Positions 1 through 7,337 of a stretch of 23,471 nt of DNA are shown in pieces. The DNA comes from Streptomyces regalis. Its GTDB lineage: Bacteria > Actinomycetota > Actinomycetes > Streptomycetales > Streptomycetaceae. Positions within the stretch are counted from its first letter, which is position 1; every line of letters begins with the position of its first letter. The stretch lies in contig NZ_LLZG01000028.1 of the NCBI RefSeq assembly GCF_001509475.1, positions 1 to 23,471 on the forward strand, read 5' to 3'. The position numbers and the translations under genes are program-made. Under the pieces are notes generated by a model that was not told where the DNA came from, did not search any database, and saw only the letters and a list, made by a program, of their open reading frames with translations.

Positions 1-513
1 GCCGCGCTGACCAGGCTGTACGCCTTCGTGGTCATGGAGGTCGGCACCCGCACCGTGCACATCCTCGGCGTCACCGCCCACCCGACCGCAGCCTGGGCCA
101 CCCAGCTCTCGAGGAACCTCCTCGCCAACCTCGCCGACCGCGCCGCCCGCTTCCGCTACCTGCTACGCGACCGCGACAGCCGCTACACCCAGGCGTTCGA
201 CGCCGTCTTCACCGCCGACGGCATCGAGATCCTGAAGAGCGCGCCACAGACACCGCGGATGAACGCCCACGTGGAGAGGTTCATCCGCAGCGTGCGGGCC
301 GAGTGCACCGACCGGATGCTGATCTACAACGAGCAACACGCACGGAGTGTCCTCGCCGAATACGCCGAGCACTACAACTCCGGAAGGCCGCACCGGGCCC
401 TGCACCTTCGCGCACCAGCCGACGATCCGGACGTCATCCCCTTCCCCGCCCAACACATCCAGCGCCACGACGTCCTCAGCGGACTCATCCACGAGTACCG
501 CGACACAGCCTGA
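1..513 (+). CDS. DDE transposase / integrase-core protein, 5' partial
   Basis: The frame is open from the first base of the window, so the N-terminus lies outside. It encodes the C-terminal part of an rve-type (integrase core) transposase of the kind common in Streptomyces insertion sequences. The visible core has an RDRDS motif carrying a catalytic Asp and, 34 residues after the first Asp of that motif, the Glu of MNAHVERF, which fits a DD(34-35)E active site. The tail ends in HEYRDTA. It acts by cutting and joining DNA ends of its own element; no terminal inverted repeat or target duplication could be identified. A second, broken relative follows directly downstream. Which IS family (IS481-like or IS3-like) cannot be settled from this fragment. 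Confidence 0.8.
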   Translation, partial: AALTRLYAFVVMEVGTRTVHILGVTAHPTAAWATQLSRNLLANLADRAARFRYLLRDRDSRYTQAFDAVFTADGIEILKSAPQTPRMNAHVERFIRSVRAECTDRMLIYNEQHARSVLAEYAEHYNSGRPHRALHLRAPADDPDVIPFPAQHIQRHDVLSGLIHEYRDTA

Positions 514-552
514 CGAAGATCACGACAGTCTGGCGAACGCCCAGCTCAACGC

Positions 553-1039
553 ATGTGCGGGACTTTTGGCACCCAACAGCCACCGCACACCCGACCACCT
601 CCTGGGTAACACAGGCCGCGAAGAACCTCGTCATGGACCTCGAGGACACCGGCTGCCGGGCACGGTTCCTCATCCGCGACCGCGACGGCACATTCCCCGC
701 CCTGTTCGACACCGTCTCTTTAAGGACGCGGGGATCGACGTCGTGCCGACCGGCGTCCGGATACCGCGCATGAACGCGCTCACGGAACCCTGGGTACAGA
801 CCTGCCGGCACGAGCTGCTGGACCGCACCCTGGTCTGGAACCAGCGCCACCTGCTCCACGCCCTGCGCGAGTTCGAGCAGCACGACAACTCCCACCGGCC
901 CCACCAGGGCATCGCAGGCGCCCGACCACTGCACCCCCTGCCTCCGCCGATCACCGATTCGGAGCAGCTCACCCACCTCGACATACGCCGACGTGACCAC
1001 CTCGGCGACACCCTCCACGAGTACCGACATGCGGCTTGA
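553..1039 (+). pseudogene. frameshifted second DDE transposase relic
   Basis: This is a diverged paralogue of the preceding transposase in the same orientation. In frame 3 the translation shows [13 protein letters not shown] and then a FLIRDRDG catalytic motif up to about position 715. The reading then moves to frame 2, with [17 protein letters not shown], the Glu of LTEPW, and the tail LHEYRHAA ending at a TGA. The break is at GTC-TC-TTTAAG near 715-720 and is best explained by two extra bases. The N-terminal half is also missing: upstream of about 553 the frame no longer resembles a transposase. It is therefore inactive as it stands. The two copies end in similar HEYR tails but are clearly not recent duplicates. 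Confidence 0.8.
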
Positions 1040-1087
1040 ACTGCACGGACGGAGTTCTCGGCAGGGACACCGCCCCCAGGGTTTCAT

Positions 1088-1116
1088 GTGCTGACACGGT
1101 GCTGACGTGTCAGCAC
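1088..1116. terminator. 10-bp inverted repeat, possible bidirectional terminator
   Basis: GTGCTGACAC at 1088-1097 and its exact complement GTGTCAGCAC at 1107-1116 flank a 9-base loop that itself holds another GTGCTGAC. It lies between the converging ends of the transposase relic and the ATPase gene, where a terminator would be expected. There is no T-run. It could equally be an insertion-sequence end or a protein binding site. Confidence 0.4.
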
Positions 1117-1237
1117 CGAACTGCCGTGATTCCTGGCTGCCGAGCCCCTCCAGCTCCCGCACCGAACCCGTGCTGCTCCGGGAACACGGCCACGGGAGGA
1201 AGGTCCGGGGGCGCTCCTGGCTGAGGTCTCCCGGCCG

Positions 1238-2821
1238 TCAGGCGCGCAGCAGGGTGACGGTGCGCCCGGAGGGCGTGATCTGCTGCGAGAAGGCGGTGCG
1301 CTCGTGGACCGGGGCGGCCTGGGGGCGGGTGTCGAAGACGACGAGAGTGCCCGTGGGCAGCTCCATGCGGTCCAGGTAGTCGTCCAGCTGCGCCAGCCCC
1401 TCCGCCAGGGGATCGGCACGGCCCTGGCGCCACACCTTCAGCTCCAGCGCCTCACGCTGCACGCCCCTCGAACCATCGGCAGCGGCGTAGGGCTGGCGAA
1501 TCAGCAGGTCGACCCGGCGCCGGCCGACCCCGTACTCCCGGTCGATGAAACCCGCCCCGTTCACGATCCGGTGCAGATACGCCATCATCACCAGCTGTGC
1601 CGCGGCCTCCGGGTAGGTCGAGGCGGTGGCCAGGATCTCGCCGTTCTCCCGCCAGAACTCGGCGAAGGAACACAGCAGCTTGTCCAGGTCGATCCGGCCG
1701 TCCGGCAGCCGGAAGCTGCTCGGGGCGGCGACGACCTGGCCCTCCGTGTTGCTTCCCAGGACCCGGACAATGACCTCCTGGTAGATCGGATTGGCCACCC
1801 GCACCGGCGCGTCCGGAGCGACCAGCCCCAGGTCGCGCACGTACCCCAGATCGTCGTCGTACGTGTCCGTCGGCAGGAGCAGCTCGCCCGCGATCACCGG
1901 CTGGATCACCCGCCGCACGCGGTCCTCGCCCAACCTGGCGGCCAGCGAGTCCAGATGCGTCGCACGCGCCAGGATCAGCCGCTCCTTCGCCTCCTCCATG
2001 TGCTCGGCCGTGATCGGCGTGTCCGACGGCACCCCCATCTCCTCAACGACCTCCCGGGCCAGCGCGTTGACCAGCCACGGCTGTCCCTGGGTAAAGCTGA
2101 AGGCACGCTCCAGCGCATCCACCGTGAAATCCTGGCCCGTCTCCGTGGTGTGCTGCCCGTACAGCTCGGCGACCTCGGCCTCGGTGAAGTCGCCCAACCG
2201 CAGCGACGCCACCTTGATGTTGAACGGACTCGACGTACCAAGCCGCCCCGGATCCCCGCCCGAGGCCGCCTTGTAGTCACGCACATCCCGCAGCCCGCAC
2301 AGCACCACCGCATGCGGGAAGCCGCCACGGCTGACAGTGAAGCCATCGCGCAACTGGCGCAGCACACTGCGCAGGCTCTCCCCCCGCAGCGCGTCGATCT
2401 CGTCGAAGAACAGCACCAGCGGACGCGGACAGCTCCGCACCCACTCAGTCAGCCCCCGCGTGAGCCGGGACCCGGGCACCGCGTCGGGCCAGGAGGCGGG
2501 GGGCGCGAGCTCATCAGGAAGCCCAGCGGACTCCGCGGACCGCCGAATCGCCTCCAGCACCAGCAGCTCGGCCTGGCCGTAGTCCTCCCCGACCACCTCC
2601 GCGCTCTCGCACGAGAAGTGCAGCGCCGCGTACCGGCCCGAGGCCGTCAGTTCCCGGGCCATCGCCGCCAGCACCGTCGTCTTCCCGGTCTGCCGTGGCG
2701 CGTGCACCACGAAGTACTGGCCCTGCTCGATGTACCCGCGGGCCCTGGGCAGCCGCTCCTGGGCCGGCACCATGTAGTGACGCGTGGGGACGCACGGCCC
2801 GGCCGTATTGAAGTAGCGCAT
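1238..2821 (-). CDS. AAA ATPase with C-terminal PD-(D/E)XK nuclease-like domain
   Basis: 527 residues from the ATG at 2821; an in-frame upstream start at 2902 adds 27 residues outside the conserved domain. Residues 1-260 form a P-loop AAA domain of the AAA-like (AAA_35) type: Walker A in APRQTGKTT (K47), Walker B LVLFFDEID (D140, E141) and a sensor-like stretch near 174-184. A winged-helix-like middle follows (about 270-360). Residues 400-500 look like a PD-(D/E)XK nuclease fold: helix MMAYLHRI, E429, D438 in RRRVDLLI, E460-x-K462 in LELKVW, and a trailing QLDDYLDR helix. Function is inferred: an ATP-dependent DNA-acting enzyme, possibly a defence or mobile-element factor. No signal peptide or membrane segment is present. 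It has no operon partners and is flanked by relics on both sides, yet it is intact and in frame throughout. Confidence 0.85.
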   Translation of the reverse strand: MRYFNTAGPCVPTRHYMVPAQERLPRARGYIEQGQYFVVHAPRQTGKTTVLAAMARELTASGRYAALHFSCESAEVVGEDYGQAELLVLEAIRRSAESAGLPDELAPPASWPDAVPGSRLTRGLTEWVRSCPRPLVLFFDEIDALRGESLRSVLRQLRDGFTVSRGGFPHAVVLCGLRDVRDYKAASGGDPGRLGTSSPFNIKVASLRLGDFTEAEVAELYGQHTTETGQDFTVDALERAFSFTQGQPWLVNALAREVVEEMGVPSDTPITAEHMEEAKERLILARATHLDSLAARLGEDRVRRVIQPVIAGELLLPTDTYDDDLGYVRDLGLVAPDAPVRVANPIYQEVIVRVLGSNTEGQVVAAPSSFRLPDGRIDLDKLLCSFAEFWRENGEILATASTYPEAAAQLVMMAYLHRIVNGAGFIDREYGVGRRRVDLLIRQPYAAADGSRGVQREALELKVWRQGRADPLAEGLAQLDDYLDRMELPTGTLVVFDTRPQAAPVHERTAFSQQITPSGRTVTLLRA

Positions 2822-2935
2822 ACCTCGCACGCTAGCCGACGGCACCGACAACCTGAGGCGACCGTGCACCCGACCACCGGCTACGCCGCCCCGTACGGGC
2901 ACGAGTGCCAGAGCAGCGGTGCCCTGGTGCGGGGA

Positions 2936-3445
2936 TCACCCGGCGGGCAGACGCAGAAACGCGGCCAGCGCCCGCTGGGGCGCGGTGACCGCTGGAGCGC
3001 CTCCGGCGACCGCCAGGGCATGCAGGTCACCGCCGCACAGCTCTTCAGCTCATCCGGGGCACCGTTGTCGTCCTCATCGTCCCATCTCGGCCTCATCCAC
3101 CCCCCAGTCCTCGTCGTCCCCCGCCTCGTCCTCGCTGATCAGATCGATGATCGTGTGTGAGCCGCTGCGATGGGCGACAAGTGAGCGGTCTGCGCCGTCC
3201 CGCTGGTGGAGCAGCACCGCCTCCAGCGGCACTCCGGCAGCAGGAACCCGAAGCAGCAGCCGCCAACTGCCCCCAGTTGGCGCTCCTCGCCAGTGGTGCG
3301 CGACGTGCTGGGCAGTTTCGTCGGCGAACGCATGGGACTCCAGGTGTCGGCGAGTGAAGCGCCTACCGCCGGACCAGCACGTCGGTCACGGTCGTGAGCG
3401 CGCCGACGAGATCCTTCCTGGATCGTCGGTGTGCACCGTGGTCAT
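2936..3445 (-). pseudogene. unrecognised gene broken by several frameshifts
   Basis: Three minus-strand frames give coherent protein-like stretches that join end to end. A possible ATG at 3445 opens MTTVHTDDPGR. A second frame then gives LVGALTTVTDVLVRR, stopping at 3363. A third frame covers FTRRHLESHAFADETAQHV through LEAVLLHQRDGADRSL to an acidic run, stopping at 3074. Further frame changes lead to GDLHALAVAGGAPAVTAP and a TGA at 2936. Together they would encode about 165 residues. I do not recognise the product. It sits directly after the decayed hydrolase and shares its fate. The joining is inference; in GC-rich DNA some apparent coherence could be chance. Confidence 0.4.
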
Positions 3446-3487
3446 GGGTTGGATATCGGTGGCCAGGACGCGGTGCGATCCCCGGTA

Positions 3488-4160
3488 TCAGGAATCGCAG
3501 GTGACGTCGGTCGTAGGCAGACGTCCGTCCGTGAGGTAGGCGTCGACAGTGCGGGGGACGCAGGCGGGAGCGCCGGGGAAGCCGTACACGGCGTGGCCTC
3601 GGCCGCCGCGGACGTACACCAGGCGCGAGCCGTGCAGCGCGCGGTGCATGGCGCGGCCGCCGGGCAGCGGGGTCTGGGGGTCCCCTGGTTCTGTACAACG
3701 AGGGCGCCGACCGTGTTGTCGATGCGGGCGGCCGGTTCCGCGCCGCGGGGCCAGAAGGCGCCCGGGGTGATGTGGGCCGCGAAGTCTCCGAAGAGGGGGT
3801 GGCGGGCGCTCTCACGGCGGGCGTCGCGCTGGTAGCGGGCCGGGTCGCGGGGCCAGGACGCCGTGTTGTCGGCGCAGGTGATGGCCCAGTTGAGGCCGGC
3901 GCTGTTGTCGTCCACCGGGTCCGCGGGGCCGCCGTCCGGGCGGGTGGTGCGAGTCGTGGACCGGGACTTGCGGAGGGTGACGATCTCGCGGGCGGCCTGG
4001 TAAGGCTCAGCGGCGAAAGGAGCGGATGTCGGTGCCTGTGAGGGCTTCGCCCTGGTGGCCGAGGTCGTCGCCCTGGTACAGCAGGGGTGTGCGGTCGGCC
4101 CGGGCGATCAGCTGCCAGAACGTGGCGCGGACCTTCGCGGGCGTGCTGCCGAGACCCGCA
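3488..4160 (-). pseudogene. tripeptidyl-aminopeptidase-type alpha/beta hydrolase, truncated and frameshifted
   Basis: The C-terminal half of a secreted alpha/beta hydrolase of the Streptomyces Tap/SlpD-SlpE type. In order: HAGLGSTPAKVRATFW (about 4080-4160), a frame change near 4010, YQAAREIVTLRKSRSTT, NWAITCADN, ARRESARHPLFGDFA, and VGALVVQN. A second frame change at the G/C run near 3690 leads to DPQTPLPGGRAMHRALHG, RGGRGHAVYGFPGAP and a tail ending in VTCDS with TGA at 3488. The Asp of GDPQTP and the His of GRGHAVYG fit the Asp and His of the catalytic triad; the nucleophile Ser, oxyanion region and signal peptide are lost upstream. The 5' end is replaced by an opposite-strand integrase fragment at about 4160. 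Family members remove N-terminal peptides from secreted proteins; this copy cannot. Confidence 0.75.
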
Positions 4161-4369
4161 TGGGCCACGAGGTCGCCGGCGTGGAAGGTCTCTACTCGCA
4201 CGTCACCCTGACCACGGAGCAGGAGATTGCCGATTCGCTGCAAACCAGGTGGCTGCGCTTCGTGGCCAGCGAGGGAGAGCACTGGAAAGTGCCATCTCCC
4301 ACTGCTCTCGCATTCGATCTTGAAGAGTGGTGGAAAACAGCAGGTCAAAGCCGCTCAGGACATCTACGC
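4160..4369 (+). pseudogene. C-terminal fragment of a tyrosine-type integrase
   Basis: The frame begins abruptly at MGHEVAGVEG and continues YSHVTLTTEQEIADSLQTRW. This matches the end of site-specific tyrosine recombinases, where GH provides the last catalytic His and the Tyr of YSHVT is the nucleophile. The domain with the catalytic Arg residues is absent; upstream DNA belongs instead to the antisense hydrolase relic. After about residue 60 (ALAFDLEEWW) the frame runs without a stop into the uppP fragment. A plain remnant of a former integrative element. Confidence 0.55.
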
Positions 4370-4498
4370 ATGAACCGGTTTATGAAGTTCATTTCAACCA
4401 AGAGCTTCATGCCGTTCGTCTGGTACCGCATCGCGCTCGGCATCGTCCTCGTGGCGACGGGCGCCCTCAGCCCGCACGCGGCGGAGTCGGCGGGCTGA
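4370..4498 (+). pseudogene. uppP: C-terminal fragment of undecaprenyl-diphosphatase (uppP/bacA)
   Basis: Only the last 42 residues remain. MKFISTKSFMPFVWYRIALG is the characteristic last transmembrane region of UppP, followed by GIVLVATGALSPHAAESAG and TGA. UppP is an inner-membrane enzyme that dephosphorylates undecaprenyl diphosphate for cell-wall carrier recycling and is normally near 280 residues. The catalytic motifs all lie in the missing N-terminal part. The fragment is in frame with the integrase tail just upstream, so it is a scar of rearrangement rather than a gene. An intact uppP presumably exists elsewhere. Confidence 0.7.
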
Positions 4499-5063
4499 CC
4501 GGTCCGGCTGGCGGAAATCGAGGGTGCGCAGCATGCCCTCGAACCGCGGGAAAGCGACCGTTCGGTCCTGAGGCCGGGTGGTGTCGATCGTGGACCAGGC
4601 CAGCAGGGGCCTGCCGGGCGCGTCGATGACGGCGACCCGCAACTCGTACCCCGGTTGGAGTCCGTAGCAGCCCTCGGCGGCGTCTCCGTCGGGCGTGGGG
4701 CAGCCGAGGAGCCCGTCGAGCGGTTCGTCGGTGGTGCCGGTCAGCAGGGTCGCGGCGCGGCCGTCGACGGTGGTGGATGCCTCGTCCCGCCACTTGGCAT
4801 GGCGCCGGGTCTGTTCGTGGAGGTACTTCAGGTACTCCTCATAGGTGCGAGGCGGCCGCTCGGGCATATCGCCGCCGCCGGGCCGATATACCGCCTCGGC
4901 GGCAGGAACCGGATCTTGTTGGCAGGCCCCACCCAGTACGTGACGTCGGTGCGGACGTCGAGGGTTCGGCGCCTTTCCCCTCTCCGCCGCTGCAGGCCGC
5001 TGCGAACACCAGCGCACCGACGCCCGCCACCGCGACCACCGCTCGGCGAAAGAGGTCTTTCAT
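4499..5063 (-). pseudogene. frameshifted secreted lipoprotein of unknown function
   Basis: ATG at 5063 opens a lipoprotein signal peptide, MKDLFRR followed by a hydrophobic stretch and the lipobox FAAAC (Cys24), then SGGEGKGAEPS. The sequence then changes frame near 4965 to DVRTDVTYWVGPANKIRF, and again near 4880 to PERPPRTYEEYLKYLHEQ, EASTTVDGRAATLLTGTTDE, GCYGLQPGYELRV, STIDTTRPQDRTVAFPRF and MLRTLDFR. After that the frame continues as antisense of the uppP tail, so the true end is near 4499. Two frame changes make it a pseudogene unless the sequence contains errors. I know of no function for the family. It would have been anchored on the outer face of the membrane. Confidence 0.6.
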
Positions 5064-5340
5064 TTCGGCCACCCTGAAGGGCTGCGTGACACGACATTGA
5101 GGCAGGCCGTCAGCCGCGGCAAGCGTGCGGACGTACAGAGCGATCACGACCGCTTCAGTGCCGCAGCGGACGGCACGCAAACGCCGTGTCACACGTACGC
5201 ACGCATCCGCGCGGCGATGACGCCGGACCGACTGACCCATCAGTCAGTACGCCACCGCCGCAAAATCCGTGACCAATCACATACGTTGTGCGTAGCCGTC
5301 CGGTAGCGCAGTGTCAGTCCTTGCCCCTAGGCTTGTCCGC
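5064..5340. other. intergenic spacer without a recognisable gene
   Basis: Divergent spacer between the broken lipoprotein and the small hypothetical protein. I see no coherent coding frame, RNA gene or strong hairpin. It presumably holds promoters for both sides; on the right TAGGCT at 5328-5333 sits seven bases before the ATG at 5341, as in many leaderless Streptomyces transcripts. Confidence 0.4.
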
Positions 5341-5520
5341 ATGTCCCCCCATTCCTTAGGCCCTGGTTCCGTGCGGTCTGCTTCCGAGGTGAACGAGGAG
5401 ATACGTGCCCTGTGGCTGCGCGCGGGCGGCTCCCTGTCGGCTCAGGAGCGCGCGGAGTACGAGCTGTTGGTGGTCGAGTGGGCGGCCGCCATCCGCGGTG
5501 CGGTCATCGAGGCGGCCTGA
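5341..5520 (+). CDS. small conserved hypothetical protein (59 aa)
   Basis: Start taken at the ATG at 5341; a GTG at 5311 would add ten residues. No Shine-Dalgarno sequence is seen before either. A -10-like TAGGCT ends seven bases before 5341, so the message may be leaderless. The protein is mostly two helices: ASEVNEEIRALWLRAGG and SLSAQERAEYELLVVEWAAA, acidic and charged, with no membrane segment or Cys. The layout resembles short DUF proteins found across Streptomyces, but I cannot name a function. The broken phosphotransferase begins 29 bases downstream in the same direction. Confidence 0.65.
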   Translation: MSPHSLGPGSVRSASEVNEEIRALWLRAGGSLSAQERAEYELLVVEWAAAIRGAVIEAA

Positions 5521-5549
5521 GGCCCGGATCCCCGGCTGAGGTCCACTCC

Positions 5550-6052
5550 ATGGAACATCTGGACGACGTGCCACCGCGTCGCGGCCTGATCGTCTTCCTC
5601 AACGGCACGTCCAGTTCGGGCAAGTCGACCATCGCGACGGAACTGTTGCGGATCGGCAGGGCTTCCACCGCACCTGGCAGAGCTTCCACCGCGCGGTCGC
5701 GGGCATGGCCGCCGCCGGCAACAACGTCGTGGTCGACCATGTGCTGAGCGCCGAGTGGCGGCTCAGGGACTGTCTGTCGCTCTTCGTGCCACAGGACGTC
5801 GTCCTCGTCAAAGTGCACTGCAGTCCGCACGAGTTGGAGCGCCGGGAACGCGAGCGCGGCGACCGGCCGCCCGGCCTCGCCGCCGCTCAGCTGGAGCGGG
5901 TGCACGCTCATGGCGTCTACGACGTGGAGTGCGACACCGGCCACAGCACACCGCAGGAGTGCGCCCGCCACATCAAGGAGTTCCTGCCCCACAGGCCCGA
6001 CCCCACCGCCTTCGAACGGCTGCGACGATCATCCGTCGCTCTGGGCTCGTAG
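5550..6052 (+). pseudogene. chloramphenicol phosphotransferase-like gene with internal deletion
   Basis: ATG at 5550 is preceded by GAGG eight bases upstream. The first frame gives LIVFLNGTSSSGKSTIATEL, a P-loop typical of the CPT-like family. Around 5652 it loses homology, and a different frame resumes with FHRTWQSFHRAVAGM, NNVVVDHVL, VLVKVHCSPHELERRERERG and HAHGVYDVECDTG, ending at TAG 6052. Compared with the usual 180-190 residues, about 35-40 are missing between the P-loop and FHRTW. That segment carries the catalytic Asp of CPT enzymes, and the loss is out of frame. Intact members phosphorylate small hydroxylated substrates such as chloramphenicol; this one should be inactive. Its end overlaps the convergent DUF4291 gene by 24 bases. 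Confidence 0.75.
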
Positions 6053-6688
6053 ATGCGCGAGAACCTCGTCCGGAAGCGGATACGGCCGCTCCTCGGGCAA
6101 CAGCTCCGCCGCACGCTCCAGTTCACCCGCCCGCACGCGCGCGTGGATCTCCGTGGCGAGCGGCGTCACGTCCTCGATGCCGACGATCCACTCGTCCGCG
6201 TACCGGGCGGCCGCCTCCCCGGTGAGCCCCAGTTGCAGGGACCGGTACGGCAAGGGGTTGAGGTGCAGATCGCGCTCCGGGTCCCACTGCACGCGCGCGG
6301 GTGAGGTCCTCAACTGCCGCTTCCAGGCGCCCTGGTCGCCGTGCAGGGCGGGGACGTGGTGCGAGAGGCACGCGTGGCGCAGCGCCCATGCGAAGCCCTC
6401 CCGGCTGATCTCGACGGCGAGGACGGTCTCCTGGCCCTCCTTCGTGGCCCAGCCACAGCGGTACATCATCCACAGGAACGACGGCTTGATCCATGTCATG
6501 CGGTCGCGGCTCCAGGCCGACGGAAAGCGGCCGTCGCGGGCCGCGGCCCTGCCGATCCCGGGTCGGTAGGCCTGGTAGACGGTCACTGTGGACTCGGTGT
6601 GGTGTGCGCGTATGCGGAACCTGGGTTCCTGCTGGACGGGCTGCACGGGCTGGTCGTTCTGATGGTTCTGATCGTTCCGGTCGTTCAC
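6029..6688 (-). CDS. DUF4291 family protein
   Basis: 219 residues from the GTG at 6688, which has a GGCGAGG Shine-Dalgarno match eight bases upstream; an ATG at 6763 is possible but overlaps the divergent neighbour. The first 20 residues are a polar Asn/Gln-rich run (NDRNDQNHQNDQ, PVQPVQQ). The conserved domain begins FRIRAHHTESTVTVYQAY and includes RDRMTWIKPSFLWMMYR, GWATKEGQETVLAVEI and VQWDPERDLHLNPLPYRSLQ, all hallmarks of DUF4291. The biochemical role of this family is not known to me. No signal peptide or membrane helix. It is convergent with the broken CPT-like gene and divergent from the SnoaL-like gene. Confidence 0.85.
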   Translation of the reverse strand: MNDRNDQNHQNDQPVQPVQQEPRFRIRAHHTESTVTVYQAYRPGIGRAAARDGRFPSAWSRDRMTWIKPSFLWMMYRCGWATKEGQETVLAVEISREGFAWALRHACLSHHVPALHGDQGAWKRQLRTSPARVQWDPERDLHLNPLPYRSLQLGLTGEAAARYADEWIVGIEDVTPLATEIHARVRAGELERAAELLPEERPYPLPDEVLAHLRAQSDG

Positions 6689-6761
6689 GGGATCAGCCTC
6701 GCCGCCGGCGCCGCCGACATCCACCGAATATCTCGCACGCCCTCTTGGCTCCGCCCGCCCC

Positions 6762-7265
6762 ATGCTCAACACTGAGCCGATGACGCAGCGTGTGGAACTC
6801 GCCACCGTGAGGGACCGGCTCGCGGTCGACGAACTGATCACCGACTACGCGGTGGCCGTGGACGACGGCGACTGGGCGGCGTACCGGAGCCTGTTCGCCC
6901 CCGACGGACGCGCGGACTACCGCTCGGCCGGTGGCATCGAGGGGGACGCCGGACAGGTCGCCGCCTGGCTCGCGGAGAGCATGCGGTTCTTCTCGATGCG
7001 ACAGCATCTCATCGTCAACCGCCGGGTGCACTTCGGGGTGCTCGATCAGGATGCCGGGGACACGGCCCGGGTCCAGGCCGACTACATCAATCCGATGCGG
7101 TTCGCCGAGAACGGCGACGGCTCCTCCGCCCCCGACTTCGTGTGCGGTGGCCGGTACACGTTCGGGCTGCTGCGGACGTACGACGGCTGGCGGCTGCGCG
7201 AGGTGGTGGTGCAGGAGAAGTGGCGCCGCCTGCCCGACCGAATCCCGCCGGCGGTGGTCGACTGA
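6762..7265 (+). CDS. SnoaL-like / NTF2-fold protein
   Basis: 167 residues from ATG 6762, or 161 from ATG 6780; neither start has a convincing Shine-Dalgarno match. The sequence RLAVDELITDYAVAVDDGDW, YRSLFAPDGRADY, FFSMRQHLIVNRRVHFG and GRYTFGLLRTYDGWRLREV fits the SnoaL-like cone fold (alpha helices packed on a curved sheet). Members include polyketide cyclases, dehydratases and binding proteins, so the substrate cannot be read from the fold. It is cytoplasmic and probably a single-gene unit; lnt starts 72 bases downstream with its own ribosome site and could be co-transcribed. Confidence 0.8.
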   Translation: MLNTEPMTQRVELATVRDRLAVDELITDYAVAVDDGDWAAYRSLFAPDGRADYRSAGGIEGDAGQVAAWLAESMRFFSMRQHLIVNRRVHFGVLDQDAGDTARVQADYINPMRFAENGDGSSAPDFVCGGRYTFGLLRTYDGWRLREVVVQEKWRRLPDRIPPAVVD

Positions 7266-7337
7266 GCGGAGGCCCACTGTCCGCTGTCAGTGCCTGCGAG
7301 CACACTGGAAAGGACCACAGGGCAGGGAGGCCGCCGC

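Noticed and set aside
1304..3160. Long plus-strand open frame (618 codons) opposite the ATPase
   Set aside because: It is antisense to a gene with clear Walker and nuclease motifs, and its translation is a Pro/Arg/Gln-rich shadow with no domain.
4055..4498. Open frame of 147 codons that looks like one gene
   Set aside because: It joins antisense hydrolase sequence, an integrase tail and a uppP tail; no single family covers it.
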